Shown: positions 23,305 through 34,823, numbered from the stretch's first letter. The stretch: 64,000 bases of DNA from Hermatobates lingyangjiaoensis (GCA_026182355.1 JAPFBL010000084.1:10089501-10153500); one strand, 5' to 3'. Program-made: numbers and translations. The notes: generated from the letters alone by a model not told the origin.

Positions 23305-25968
23305 TTAATGAGTCCTTAGGACGGTCAATAAGCAAATAATTTGGAGCAATACTTATATGTTTTATCTTATGGTGATAAAGGTAAAAGGTAAAACAAACGC
23401 TGGTTTGTTTTATCAACTTGTTTTATAAACAAGAGTAGAAAAGTCAGTTTGATACTTGACGATATCTACGGATATTTAGAAAAAATATGATGATAAGTAT
23501 GCTAATGAACTCTTGTGTTAAATTGATTCTTTTTAGTGAATAGAAAACAAGTAAGAGGAGAGCAATAATTGAGTCAGATTACATCGGTTAGACTCATTTC
23601 AGAGTTGGAGGTATGGAATGACAGAAGGGTGGACATAACTTGGTTAGTGTAGGGAGAGGGAAGTGCGTTAGTTTCAATTGGCTTCAGGAATCAGTGGTTC
23701 AGGTAGGGGTTACTAAATGCATTCAATGGAGCGGACTAGCTGCATGCTGGTGTTGTCCGCAGTTGAAGAGCGTGCCCTTTTCAATTCATGCGGGAGAACC
23801 CCTGTGGCGACATTTAGCATGAGAGCCTCCACTATCTTTTAGCTGCCTAAAGTGGATTACACTTGTGCTCACCGCCTGGTACTTTTTGAATACTCTTCAG
23901 ACATTATTAATTCACTCCACAATCGAATGCTGCTGCTTATAAAGATGAAAAAGTTTCAAAGAAGTTCTAATATTTAAATAGTAAAAAGAAAAAAAAAAAC
24001 AGAAAATGATTGGAGTCCCTCACAAGGGTGGCTAGAACGTGTATTCGAAAAATGTGCTGCTATAAAATTCTTGCGGGACGCCCCCTGTGGAGAGGAGTGC
24101 TCGAGAGACCCTCCGCTCCCACACCTGCCAAGGTGCCACAAAAAATACCATTCCAATAGAGGCCGAATAAGGTACGAAAAAGGTTCCCTTAATCAACTGA
24201 ATAAATTTAAAGTGAGAGGTTCCAGATGAATTAAACAGATAGGTTGCCCCGGGCGGGACCGCCATAGCGCATGAATTATAGTCGAAAAGAAAATGAATTA
24301 GTCTCAGACTCCAAAGGCTTAATGAGGATCGACAGTAGATTTCCATGGGACAGTAGATACTACGCACCGATGATGGTAAAGGGGCAATCAGTTCTCTAAT
24401 TAAATTCAGTTATCTTTTCATTGGCATTTTGCCGAAATAACTACGTAACAGGTCACATTATCTTATTCAAATTTATTCCTTATGGCTGCTATTTGTAATA
24501 TTAAATTTACTTCAAGAGATTATATTTAAATTTAATACTTGGAGTTCATTTTCCACCTGAATGTAGGAGCTAGCATCCCTAGAAAATAATATTGTGGGCT
24601 GCGACCTTGAAAGTTGTAGCTTGATGAGTATTAACTGTTTATCTCTTAAAAAAGAATTAACTTCAAGTTAGCATTATCAACGATTTTACGCATGTAAAAA
24701 TAATTCATTCTCTGTAATTAATTTCCACGATTTAATTAGTTAGTTGAATATTTTTTTCCATTTGTTGTCCTTAGTATTGAATCATTTTTCTGAAGACTGA
24801 GAACATTATCGACGAATGGTATCACGGAATACTTTCGGTATACTAGTAACGCTATCAAACAATTGGAGTAGAATGTAAGGATGCATATAAATCGTCTATT
24901 TGTTTGTTCTGCCCAACTTTGAAGCAGTTACTCCTTGATTCCTGTCCTCATTTGAGAAGTGCCTTCTGCGTCTCGAACGTGATATCTACGTTAGGAGGCC
25001 TCATGTCAGACGGCCTGGTATCGATTCGAGCTCAGGTCACAGTGATTAAAGCTCGCTGATCGCTCGTCTCTTGCTGGCACCAGACCCCCGTTTTTTCTAA
25101 CTCCTCCACTTCCATCCCCCTTTTCTCCCTCCAATCCATTTATCTTTTGTCACCCTGGCTGACAGAACCGTAATGGAATGCGATCCTAGCTGCTGACGTC
25201 ATACGCCCCACCTCACAAAATTACTCTGTCCTAATGCAATAACATTATACTTTTTGTTCCGCCTTTCCTCCCTATATTACGCATCTTTTCCATAACTCGT
25301 GTGCACACTCCCTTTTCGTCCACCTCATATATCCACTGTCATATCAAATTTCTTTTATGTTAGTCTATTTATTCATCTGAATTGCTACTACTCTAGACCA
25401 TGCACTTATGTCTACTAGTAGAGTACCCCAATTCGATTTTTTATACTTTGAGGAATATACTCATATAATCTAAAATTTGTTTTAAATTTGCTCCTCAGTG
25501 ATTTAGATGATAAAATTACTGCTCCCGAATAGAAAGGTATGAGTCGTATACCTTCAGTCCTGATTGTTTGCATTGGTCAGGATATGTGTTTATGATAGTG
25601 GAGAGTCTTAATAATTGTGCTCATTGATAAGCTTGTTAAAAAAAGTTTTTGAATAAACTTATTTGTTGAGTAGTGTCACATGTTATTCTAATTGGTCTAT
25701 TTTAGATCAACTATGAAAAAAGATATCATTCCTCAGAAATATTTCAACTTTTTTAAAGCGTTTACCAATTTTCAAAATTAAGTTTAAACTATTTTTATGT
25801 AATTAATATTTATTGCAATCCAGTTATTTTAACATATTAAGAAAAAATTATCAATGGATTTCTGTTACTCCAAATTAAGGGAGAATGTGTTAGAAGTTAT
25901 ACATCTGCAAAGTCGAACATCATCCCATGAAATATTACATCAGTAAGAACAGAAGTTTTTTTTTTGTA

Positions 25969-25969
<1 letters not shown>

Positions 25970-26016
<47 letters not shown>
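25970..26016. repeat. (TA)n tract
   Basis: Uninterrupted TA dinucleotides, about 23 units, after a T run. No PLE end abuts this one. Confidence 0.95.
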
Positions 26017-26019
<3 letters not shown>

Positions 26020-27436
26020 TATAAATAAGGAGCAGACCTTCTTTTATACAAATTGGGTAAATTCTTTATGGCGGACTGCTGGGTCATAAGTTTTATGAAA
26101 ATATGAAAAACTGCTCAAAAGAAAGGTATGTTTGATTAAGGTAATTCAGTTCAACACAAAATATATATATAATTGTATTGTGTTAGATAAGTCAACTGAA
26201 ATGAAAACAAACATTGCAAATTTTTAATTTCTCTCTTGAATTTATTTGCTTCTTGTAACTTATGTACTAGTTGTTGTTATTTACTTACTTTGATTTCATC
26301 TTGTTTCAGGTAAATGACTACTGCAGTGTTCCAATACAAATTAGAGGTATTATACATTATTTATAAAACCATTAAACTTTAGCTCATAAGATACACTGAA
26401 ATACAGTGGGAAATATCTTAGGATTATTTCGTAATAAATAAACAGCTGAGTACTGGTAGCCTTGAGAGAAATGCAAACCTTTTTTCATACAAAATGCCCT
26501 TCCTATTTTGAGCTTCTATACAAAAATCTTAAGATTAGCAAACTGGAATATGATTTCTGAAATAGCGATTTTGCATAGCATATAGTCAGTAATAGTGGAT
26601 ACGATGTGACTATGCATCATTATTGTATTTTGAATAATCATTGTATTTGAACAGTATTAGTTGCTTTTATGAAGTAAGAAATAATTAACTGGAAAGTTCT
26701 CAAGCTATTAATAATGATTATGTCCATATTATAAAAAATCAGATATGCTGGGAGAAAAATTAATAAAATATCAAAGATAAGTTATTTATAAAAATAACGA
26801 TTTCATTTTATGATTTCGTTATGTTCATAGTTTGACCAAAAAAAAAAAATCAGATAAAAGAATTAATGCCAAAAGAGGCATGTAAATTTGAGGACCATCA
26901 TTTATAAACAATCTACCTGTTTAAATACTCGGATTGTTAACAATGCTAAAATAGTAGTTATATCAACATTTTTTTTAGTAATGATTGATATGTTTTACTG
27001 TTTTCAACGGATTTTTTCATTTTAAATTTCTATCATAATGAAATATTTAAACACTTTGCTATTATTATGTATTATATATATTTCACTTCATTGCTATAAA
27101 AAATTACTTATAGAAAAGAAGAATAAAAGTTATATTATAACATAGAAAATGTTATTGATATTATAAACAGAAAAAGTATATAATTCAATATTTTCTCTCC
27201 AAAATTAGGCTAAAAAGTTCAATTTTTTATAAAATTGATTGTTAGCTTAAAAAATGGCCCTGCGTCATACACAATGCATATGAAGTTTCAGGCCTATCGT
27301 AGACCTAGGCGAATCTCTCTGATGCTCTCTCTAACCCAGCTTACGCTCAGTACTGGAATGAATACTGATTTGTTTGGAATCAGTTCATAGCTGCCTTTAT
27401 AGAACTGCAGCTTTTAAAAATATTGTGAGAGAATAT

Positions 27437-27830
27437 AAGACCCAGTTGGCAGTCATTGCTGGTAGACTGACAAGGCAATTACAGCTGTTGTATGTGTCTG
27501 TGAATAAACAGTTTAAGCAAAACATGCGATACCATTAGCAAGTGAGTAAGTGGGTAAAGAATCTTGGGATGAAATCAGCGCTGAAGCCATTGTGAAGTCT
27601 TTGAAGAGATGTGGCATTAGCAATGGCCTTCGTGACACAGAAAATGATGCATTATTTTTAGACAGTGATTCCAGTAGTAGTGACAAAGATGAGGAATTAC
27701 TGATAGTATATTTTGATGATAATAAGAATTATGATTATTTTTCTGATTTTAAGTATGATGAAGGGTTATTAATGTCCCCCATTTTCTTTATGCTTACTGA
27801 TTTGTTTAATTATAGAGGCAGAAAGTACAA
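27437..27830 (+). pseudogene. pogo/Tigger transposase C-terminus, decayed
   Basis: From 27437 the frame reads TQLAVIAGRLTRQLQLLYVS then VNKQFKQNMR, the segment after the second catalytic Asp in pogo-type DDE transposases (usually LAVIPGGLTSxLQPLDVSVNKPFK). After a stop and a frameshift, a frame from 27550 reads WDEISAEAIVKSLKRCGISN, the family's conserved C-terminal block, then an acidic tail with DSDSSSSDKDEE. The N-terminal helix-turn-helix and most of the DDE domain are not visible upstream. Normal family length is 400-600 residues, so this is a fragment of about a quarter. Terminal inverted repeats were not found. Confidence 0.75.
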
Positions 27831-27839
27831 CTAGACTGC

Positions 27840-30307
27840 TTTTAACAATATATTTTAACAATATATTCTTAAATACAGTAATAACTCTGTTTCCTGAATC
27901 TGACCTGCTGAAATGGGAAGGAGTCTTATATTCCCATACGTTTTATTTTATATTCTGCCAAATACGGCCATACTTTTAATGGGAATATTTATTTTATTTT
28001 ATTTATTCTCTCTTAATGTCAGTGGTTAGTATTGCCTCATTATTAAGCAGTTGAAGAATTAATTTTGAAGTAATTTTGACAACCTTTTAAACTCATCATG
28101 TATGTCAAATTGTGTTGTTTTCTTTTGAAGTTTATGCAATGTTCATTCTGAAATGTTAGTATTCGATATATTTTGTACAGACAAATGTATTATAGAGCAC
28201 TGAGAGAACTAACAATGAACTTTAGCTATCCTTTTAGTTTCATGTTCGTCAATATTTCTACCATAGAACTTTCACCGTAGCTGTCGCTGGTAGTATTTGG
28301 TCAGGTCAAACTATAGAGAGATTGAAGACCGTTTTTCTTCCAGTCAATAGGAAAGAGACGTCCGCAGGTAACAAGCCGAAACAATAAAGACCTTTCCGGT
28401 CGTAAAAACACAGTTATGTTTAAATGTTTTTTCACAAGACGCATAGCAAATCTGTCATGAAAAGAAATTTTGCTTCGTTAGTTTGACTTGTTTTTAATCT
28501 TGCAATCTTACTAAATCAACATAGTATAGAATTGAGTTTTGTATATTTCCACCCAATTGGTCCTTTGTTGATATACGAAATATTTTAGCCACAGACTTAA
28601 ACCATGAAGTTAGAAGTAATGCAACCCAAAATCAATTTGATTCATTTTATCCCTTTTATTTAAGTCAACAATACATACATATGTATGTATCCAAAGAGGA
28701 TCAAGTCTTAGAAGACAATAAAACATGTATCTCCAGACACATTCTTTCTCCAGGTAGCTGAAATGTTATTAAATTGTTTTGATTGCTTTTCATTCAAAGT
28801 GCAGTTAAGATGGTGAGTCTGACTGAGAGTTTGGTTCTTCAAATTTTTAGTTTTATAACTATAAAATAATTAACGAAATAAACGTAATAAATAATCCGTC
28901 ATAAACATATAGACTATCCTCCACCGTACTTAAATTTTTTTCAAAGAACAGAATTATAATGTGGAAAAAATGTGTTTTTATGATATAAAGAACTATATAG
29001 CTAACTAACTTTATTTTAATTTGTCAAATGACACAACTTGTGGTGTGATTGCACTTGTGAAATATCCCCCCCCCCCCCCCCCCCCACATACATACACATC
29101 TAGATAACTTTGTGAACTATTAAAAATGGATTGAAGCAATCTTGAAACAAGTAAATCTGTAAAAACTTCAAATTATATTGGTTTAATGAAGTTTTATATT
29201 TACATAATCTATAGTAAAGTAAAAAGGATACTGGACAATATAATCCTTTCCATAGTCACTGTTGTCCACATTGCACATTCAATATTATTGGAGGGCATAC
29301 ACTCTCTCCATCGGATTACATTGGAATATTATTTCATCATATCTGAGGTACTCTTTTTGCTTAAGGCTCTGTTTCTATCGTCGTTTCTAAAGAGGGTAGG
29401 TGATGTTCTCATGCCAAAGTAGGCAAAGGGATCACACTCCTTCAGTAAACACAAATGTTGGCATTAGGCGTGATGCTCAGTTCTACTGCCAACGTATGCG
29501 TACAAATATCTTAGATTTATGACTAGTTTTGTGTTTATTGAGGGAGAGTTAGCCCATAATTTACTTTGGCTAGATCATAATAGCTTCGATGTTTGGATGA
29601 CGTGCTCAACATGGCCAAGAAAATAGGACTGATGGGCAAGCTCTCAGGACCAACAATAACATATTCAACTTACACATACAAAAATAATCATAAACCTCGA
29701 TTCACTAAAATTCAACAGATTTGTTTACTGAGAAGTGCGAGCTATTAACTTACTTTGTCAAGAGGACTATACTGAACAGGAGAAGAGATGACAAGAAACA
29801 ACAATGGGCAAACGGAGTCTCAGGGTGGACAAACTAATGTCCCATATCAATACTTCGATAACTTGAGGGAGTGTCAACAATACAATAATATTGACATAAG
29901 GGTAGCAGCCACTCTGCAATCCTCGAGGACCATCTGAACTCCACTTCACCAAACCACACTACCTCCTAAGCAATCACTACAATTGTCCACAAACCAGCCC
30001 TTTAATAGACCTACAGAGCAACTTTCTCGCATCCTACTCCTTACATCACAACTTATCATTATTGATAGTTAAACGTTGAGATTATTAAACGTAAAGATTT
30101 TAAAAATGTTAACGTTCAAACAGCTTTAGGCTTTAATATATTTTGAATCTATGGTTAAAGTAATTTGTTAGGTGAGATGTAGATACAATTATTATTAATT
30201 CTTTGGAATGTTATTCTATTAGTAAAATCAGAATTTGTAATTGAAATTGTTATTGTAAAACATAATCAATAACAACGAATATTGGTAAAACTGCACAATA
30301 ATTTTTT
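27840..30307. other. Gene-free stretch left of the Jockey insertion
   Basis: No supported gene. Contains a poly(C) tract at 29066-29085 followed by an ACATACATACACAT stretch, and a palindrome ATACATACATATGTATGTAT at about 28671. Short frames at 29186 and 29767(-) have no recognisable domain. Confidence 0.5.
29066..29085. repeat. Poly(C) tract
   Basis: Twenty consecutive C residues, then a short CATA repeat. Confidence 0.95.
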
Positions 30308-30320
30308 TGTAAACCATATG
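30308..30320 (+). repeat. Target-site duplication, left copy
   Basis: TGTAAACCATATG occurs here and again at 34822-34834, immediately after the poly(A) tail. The exact 13-bp match defines both ends of the Jockey insertion. Confidence 0.95.
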
Positions 30321-30641
30321 GAATGTTCCTGTGGCACTTGTGCATAGTGTTTGAAAGTGTAAACAAGTAAAATTTTTTTGCTCCGCAATAAGTGCCCGTA
30401 AAATAGTGAAGGTCAGCTTAGAGTGTGGAGATTTTCTGCAGATCGTCTACAGTAGTGCTGTTTGTATTAGGGGTGGTGTTTCTACACTCAAGTATTAAGT
30501 GCTCAATTTGTATTGTATCACCTACTTGATATTTATTGTTCACAAGTATTTACACTAGTGATAACAATAACAACTCCGTGTGAGGTGCGCGCAAGCGCGC
30601 GCGCTACATAAAGAAGAAATATAAATAATAATAACAAAAAA
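30321..30641 (+). promoter_or_regulatory. Jockey 5' untranslated leader, presumed internal promoter
   Basis: The full-length 5' end is shown by the abutting target-site duplication. In this clade the leader carries an internal RNA polymerase II promoter; I see no TATA box, and promoter location is inferred. Just before the ORF1 start is a GC palindrome, GCGCGC AA GCGCGC (30587-30600), striking in this AT-rich region and able to form a stem in the leader RNA. Confidence 0.6.
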
Positions 30642-31907
30642 ATGAAAAGACAAGGAACTACAGGCAACATACCGAAAAAATCAAAAAAGGCTAATACAAC
30701 TTACCAAAAGGATGCAACAAGCAGCAGTAGACAAAGGTCACTCAGCCAAGAAAGTACGAAAAGTGATACCTTAAGTATTACTAGCTCGACCTCTGCAGGC
30801 CACTCAATGAATTTTATATCACCAAATAGGTTTGGTGTGTTAGCAGTGGAAGAACCATCCCAGCTCAGCATCAGATCAGCGACCACTACCCGGAAAGAAG
30901 AAGAACCAACCCAAAAAGAAGTAAAGCCTCCTCCAATATTCATAAAAAACATAGTTGACTTCAGTTCGTTTTATAAAACGATAAAAGAGTTGATAGGAGC
31001 AAATCAGTTCTCCTGTCAGGCAAGAACAGACACAACCATCGTCCGTGTCAACACTGGAGAAAACTATAGAAAATTAATACGCGCACTAAAAGACCAAAAG
31101 TGCAACTATCATACGTACCAGGTAAAGGAAGATAAAGCATACAGAGTAGTGCTGAGAAACCTCCACCCTACAATTCCTACTGAAGAATTAAAAGAAGAAG
31201 TAAAGTCACTCGGGTTCAGTGTACGGAACATTTCTAATGTTCTGTCACCATCGAAAGAAAAGCTGCCACTTTTTTTTCTCGACCTGGAGCCCTCTCCAAA
31301 AAATAACGAAATCTTCATGGTGACACACCTGTATGGTTGCCGAATTAGGGTGGAGGAGCCCTACAGGAACAAGTTAATCGCCCAGTGTAAGCGCTGCCAA
31401 GAATATGGTCATACGAAGGCGTATTGCAATCATGTTCCGCGCTGTGTCAAGTGTGCAGACAGCCACTGGAGCCACAACTGCCCAAAACCCCGGGAAACTC
31501 CAGCGAAGTGCACCCTGTGTAAGGGTAATCACCCCGCCAACTATCGGGGATGTATCACCCATAAGCAGCTTCAAAAGTTACGGAAAACCAGTCACACTGC
31601 CACTAGGCAGCCATTTAACAACCGAGTGGCTGAAGCAACAACTCAACCAACAGCTGAACGACCCTCGACAAGCGAATGCCGGCCATCTGTAAGCTACGCA
31701 GAAGCACTCAAAGGGCCAACATCTTTTCAGGAGCCTCACCCGCTAAGTAAGCCATCCTTTATTCCTCCCCCACCCGCATCCTCTGACATGACCACAATGA
31801 TGTCCTCATTTCTTTCGGAATTTCGCTCTCTCATCGGCCCGCTGGTGACTCTGCTTACCACAGTAGTTGAGAGAGTAATTCCCTTACTTTCCCGACCTCT
31901 TCCTTAA
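30642..31907 (+). CDS. Jockey ORF1 protein, gag-like
   Basis: A 421-residue, intact protein that in this family binds element RNA and forms the particle carried to the chromosome. Residues 1-55 are basic and Ser/Thr-rich; NRFGVL at 62-67 is the short motif common in Jockey ORF1. Residues about 168-236 match the PRE_C2HC domain. Three zinc knuckles follow: C249 to C262 (CX2CX4HX4C), C268 to C280 (CX2CX3HX4C) and C290 to C304 (CX2CX3HX6C). The tail is Pro/Ser-rich and ends in a hydrophobic stretch. The ATG in AAAAAATGAAA is the first in frame after the leader. The stop at 31905 lies inside the open frame of ORF2, which is offset by one base. Confidence 0.95.
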   Translation: MKRQGTTGNIPKKSKKANTTYQKDATSSSRQRSLSQESTKSDTLSITSSTSAGHSMNFISPNRFGVLAVEEPSQLSIRSATTTRKEEEPTQKEVKPPPIFIKNIVDFSSFYKTIKELIGANQFSCQARTDTTIVRVNTGENYRKLIRALKDQKCNYHTYQVKEDKAYRVVLRNLHPTIPTEELKEEVKSLGFSVRNISNVLSPSKEKLPLFFLDLEPSPKNNEIFMVTHLYGCRIRVEEPYRNKLIAQCKRCQEYGHTKAYCNHVPRCVKCADSHWSHNCPKPRETPAKCTLCKGNHPANYRGCITHKQLQKLRKTSHTATRQPFNNRVAEATTQPTAERPSTSECRPSVSYAEALKGPTSFQEPHPLSKPSFIPPPPASSDMTTMMSSFLSEFRSLIGPLVTLLTTVVERVIPLLSRPLP

Positions 31908-34164
31908 CCATCCATCTCCTCAATCTCTCACCATTCTGATTTGGAATGCTAACGGTTTGAGATCCAAGTATAACGAACTAGATGTACTATTACAACAAAA
32001 TAGAATAGATATTGCTTTAATAACAGAAACCCACCTTACTTCCAGATCTTACTTTTACATAAGGAACTACAGAACTTACAAAACTGACCATCCCTCAGAC
32101 ATTGCCTGCGGTGGAACAGCTATCCTAGTACGAAACAGCTTATCCCACTTCCTCGTTCCTAATGATTCCTCTGAGTCACTGCAAAACACTGTTGTTAACC
32201 TGTCCTCCTCATCCTTTAATTTCAATCTAGCGTCTGTTTACTGCCCACCTAAACACAAAATTACCTATTCACAATTCCTTTCTTTTTTCAATTCGCTTGG
32301 TCCTCGCTTCTTATCTGGTGGCGACTACAATGCAAAGCATCAACAGTGGGGCAGTAGAATAACAAACCCTCGTGGTCGTGTCCTCTCTTCTGTGCTCTCC
32401 AGTAATCCTCTGAATTACATCTCCCCTCCTGACCCTACCTACTGGCCTGCAGCGTCAAACAAACGGCCAGATCTCCTAGATTTCTTCATCACGTCCCAGC
32501 TATCCTCTCTCCATCACCATGTTTGCGTACTGAACGATCTTTCCTCTGACCACAGTCCTATTCTTTTAACTCTGGATATTAATCCTATTCTGGTTACTCC
32601 CAGAGCAACACTAATAAGTGGTCCAGTTGATTGGAACCTATTCAGACAGAATGTTGAAGACAATATTGACCTTACTGTCTCTTTAAAAACCCACGACGAA
32701 ATTGACCACGCAATTGAACAACTAAATTTAACAATAGCAAATTCAATTAATATATCAACGCAGTACTCTTACAATCAAAAAACATTTACAAAAGACATCA
32801 ACATTCCTTTTTATATACGGAATCTTATAAACTCAAAACGGAATGCTCGAAAACTCTGGCAGAGAACTCGTTACCCAAATGACAAGCTAACCCTCAACCG
32901 TATCACTCACCAACTTACAACAGTACTAAGAAACTACAGATCCCAAAAGTTTAGACAATACACTGAAGGACTGACGACTGACAACAAATCGCTCTGGAGA
33001 GCAACCAGAAAAATCCTATCCTATAATAAAGTGTCTGCTCCCCTCAGGCAGACAAATGGTAACTGGGCAAAATCAGACGAAGAAAAGGCCAATCTGTTTG
33101 CCTCCTACCTTACCACTGTCTTTACCCCCCACCCTACTATCCTAAATCCTTTATATGTGGCAAAAACAATAGAGAAGTTAGACTGTCCTGTTCCCTTGAG
33201 TCTTCCTCCAAAAGCGTTTACCCCGTCCGATGTTCAGTATGGAATAAAAAACCTCAAAACCAAAAAAGCTCCTGGATTTGACCTAATTACTCCATTAATT
33301 CTTAAAGAACTCCCCAAAAAAGCTGTACTCCTCATTACATATCTCTTTAATTCAGTTTTGCGTACAACTTACTTTCCAATATCATGGAAACATTCCCATA
33401 TCCGCATGATACCCAAACCTAATAAACCCTCCCACCTGCCTACTTCCTACAGACCCATTAGCCTGCTACCAATACTAGGAAAGATTCTAGAAAGGCTAAT
33501 CCTAAAACGCATTATTCCTCTCCTATACAAACAGAATATAATCCCCGACCACCAGTTTGGTTTCCGGCGACATCATACAACAATACAGCAGTGCCACCGG
33601 GTTGTAGACGCCATCTCCTCTGCTCTAGAGAGAGGCCAATATTGTTCGGGTGCGTTTCTTGATGTTTCTCAGGCTTTTGACCGGGTTTGGCACCCAAGCT
33701 TACTATGCCAACTAAAAGACATCCTACCCTCAACATACTACCTCATCCTTCGCAGCTACCTGACCGAGCGATATTTCCGGGTTTGTGAAGGAACTACTCT
33801 TTCTCCCTATTTTCCTGTAAATGCTGGTGTGCCTCAGGGGAGCGTATTGGCTCCCACTGTTTACCAAATATACACTGCTGATATCCCAACCCATTCCAAA
33901 ACTACTATTTTCACCTTTGCAGATGACACAGCAATATTATCCAGTGACTCAGATCCTATCAGCTCCACTCAATCCCTCCAAGAACATTTACTCATTTTGG
34001 AATCTTGGTGCCAGAAGAAAAGAATTAAATTAAACACTGAGAAATCCACCCATATTACGTTCACACTACGAAAACAAAGATGTCCTCCTGTTTATATTAA
34101 CCAATCTCCCCTCCCAGTTGCTAACGTAGTGCGATACCTGGGATGTACATCGACAAACGATTAA
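31879..34164 (+). CDS. Jockey ORF2: APE endonuclease and reverse transcriptase (frameshifted)
   Basis: The open frame runs from 31879 (after a TAA at 31876) and overlaps the end of ORF1. Numbering from the TTG at 31957, ILIWNANGL lies just before it, then E24 in TETHL, D123/N125 in GGDYNAKH and D198/H199 in SSDHSPI complete the APE-type endonuclease. RT motifs follow: KKAPGFD at 437-442, SYRPISLLP at 497, HQFGFR at 532, FLDVSQAFD at 568 with Asp570, NAGVPQGSV at 622 and FADD at 654-657. At 34140 the frame breaks after VRYLG; the rest of the protein continues in another frame. No ATG exists in frame before residue 484, so translation must start at a non-AUG codon, re-initiate after ORF1, or follow +1 frameshifting; alternatively an ATG has been lost in this copy. 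Confidence 0.93.
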   Translation, partial: FPYFPDLFLNHPSPQSLTILIWNANGLRSKYNELDVLLQQNRIDIALITETHLTSRSYFYIRNYRTYKTDHPSDIACGGTAILVRNSLSHFLVPNDSSESLQNTVVNLSSSSFNFNLASVYCPPKHKITYSQFLSFFNSLGPRFLSGGDYNAKHQQWGSRITNPRGRVLSSVLSSNPLNYISPPDPTYWPAASNKRPDLLDFFITSQLSSLHHHVCVLNDLSSDHSPILLTLDINPILVTPRATLISGPVDWNLFRQNVEDNIDLTVSLKTHDEIDHAIEQLNLTIANSINISTQYSYNQKTFTKDINIPFYIRNLINSKRNARKLWQRTRYPNDKLTLNRITHQLTTVLRNYRSQKFRQYTEGLTTDNKSLWRATRKILSYNKVSAPLRQTNGNWAKSDEEKANLFASYLTTVFTPHPTILNPLYVAKTIEKLDCPVPLSLPPKAFTPSDVQYGIKNLKTKKAPGFDLITPLILKELPKKAVLLITYLFNSVLRTTYFPISWKHSHIRMIPKPNKPSHLPTSYRPISLLPILGKILERLILKRIIPLLYKQNIIPDHQFGFRRHHTTIQQCHRVVDAISSALERGQYCSGAFLDVSQAFDRVWHPSLLCQLKDILPSTYYLILRSYLTERYFRVCEGTTLSPYFPVNAGVPQGSVLAPTVYQIYTADIPTHSKTTIFTFADDTAILSSDSDPISSTQSLQEHLLILESWCQKKRIKLNTEKSTHITFTLRKQRCPPVYINQSPLPVANVVRYLGCTSTND

Positions 34165-34601
34165 CATGGAATCCACATACAAGACTGAAACGACAAGACC
34201 TACTGAGACGATACAAGACGCTATCTAGACTTCTTGACAACAGATCAAATCTGACACTACAAAACAAAAGACTAATATACACTGCTATACTTAAACCGAT
34301 CTGGACTTATGGACTAGAAATCTGGGGATCAACCAAGCATTCAAACATCCAAAGAATTCAAGCAGCCCAATCCAAAATCCTTCGCAAAATTGTGCAAGCT
34401 CCCTTCTATGTTTCGAACGATACCATACACAAAGATCTTAAAATTCCCTTCATCCACCAAGAAATCCAATCCCGATACCGCAAATTCCATGAATCTTTGC
34501 CCACCACTATAAATCCTTTCATTCACGAATTATCATCTCTCCAGATTCCTAGCAACCCTATTAGAAGGCTGAAAAGATGTTGGCCCCGAGACCTGCTCTG
34601 A
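34143..34601 (+). CDS. Jockey ORF2 C-terminal part, after a one-base loss
   Basis: This 152-residue frame begins MYIDKRLTWNPH, which normally continues YLG in Jockey ORF2 (YLGMxxDxxLTW). Other family landmarks follow: YTAILKPIWTYGLEIWG and RIQAAQSKILRKI. The join needs a single extra base at about 34140-34143, so the two frames were one protein until recently. There is no RNase H domain, as expected for Jockey. The ATG at 34143 is probably not a real start. Confidence 0.9.
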   Translation: MYIDKRLTWNPHTRLKRQDLLRRYKTLSRLLDNRSNLTLQNKRLIYTAILKPIWTYGLEIWGSTKHSNIQRIQAAQSKILRKIVQAPFYVSNDTIHKDLKIPFIHQEIQSRYRKFHESLPTTINPFIHELSSLQIPSNPIRRLKRCWPRDLL

Positions 34602-34774
34602 AATGTTGGCTGTCAAGTTCACTAGTAGGATGTCAAGTGAAATGTAGGATCACTAGTTGCAAGTGATCCTAACAGTCTATATGGAGTACTACCAATGGGT
34701 GGTTTCTCCACTCTTTATTCCACCTTTATGTAGCATGGATCGCTGTTACTTGTTACCCCGATAAGGGTAGTTGT

Positions 34775-34778
<4 letters not shown>
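34602..34778 (+). promoter_or_regulatory. Jockey 3' untranslated region with stem-loop
   Basis: Contains a perfect 9-bp stem, AGGATCACT (34646-34654) and AGTGATCCT (34662-34670), around a 7-nt loop. It may be the RNA feature the element's RT recognises; that role is inferred. No canonical AATAAA is visible near the tail. Confidence 0.6.

Positions 34779-34821
<43 letters not shown>
34779..34821 (+). repeat. Poly(A) tail of the Jockey element
   Basis: Forty-three uninterrupted A residues between the 3' leader and the right target-site duplication; its purity supports recent insertion. Confidence 0.95.

Positions 34822-34823
<2 letters not shown>

Larger units (their letters stand above)
20520..27430. 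other. Gene-free stretch
   Basis: No supported gene. A stem-loop AACACTGCG/CGCAGTGTT is at 22336-22362. GC-richer patches at 22730-22870, 23600-23860, 24000-24260 and 24960-25330 have only short frames without domains; a diverged direct repeat of about 45 bp links 23785-23833 and 24065-24113. Long (TA)n tracts are at 23268 and 25970. Confidence 0.5.
30321..34821 (+). mobile_element. Full-length Jockey-clade non-LTR retrotransposon
   Basis: A 4.5-kb element with a 321-bp 5' leader, ORF1 (zinc-knuckle nucleic-acid-binding protein), ORF2 (APE-type endonuclease plus reverse transcriptase), a 177-bp 3' leader and 43 A residues, bounded by a perfect 13-bp target-site duplication. Such elements move by target-primed reverse transcription: the endonuclease nicks DNA and the RT copies the element RNA from the nick. 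Intact ORF1, long poly(A) and exact duplication show a recent insertion. GC content is clearly above the surroundings. One missing base in ORF2 makes this copy defective in cis for a complete ORF2, although endonuclease and RT domains lie upstream of the break. Confidence 0.95.

Noticed and set aside
24990..25070. tRNA-like B box (GGTATCGATTCGAG) suggesting a tRNA-derived SINE
   Set aside because: No matching A box at correct spacing and no cloverleaf could be drawn.
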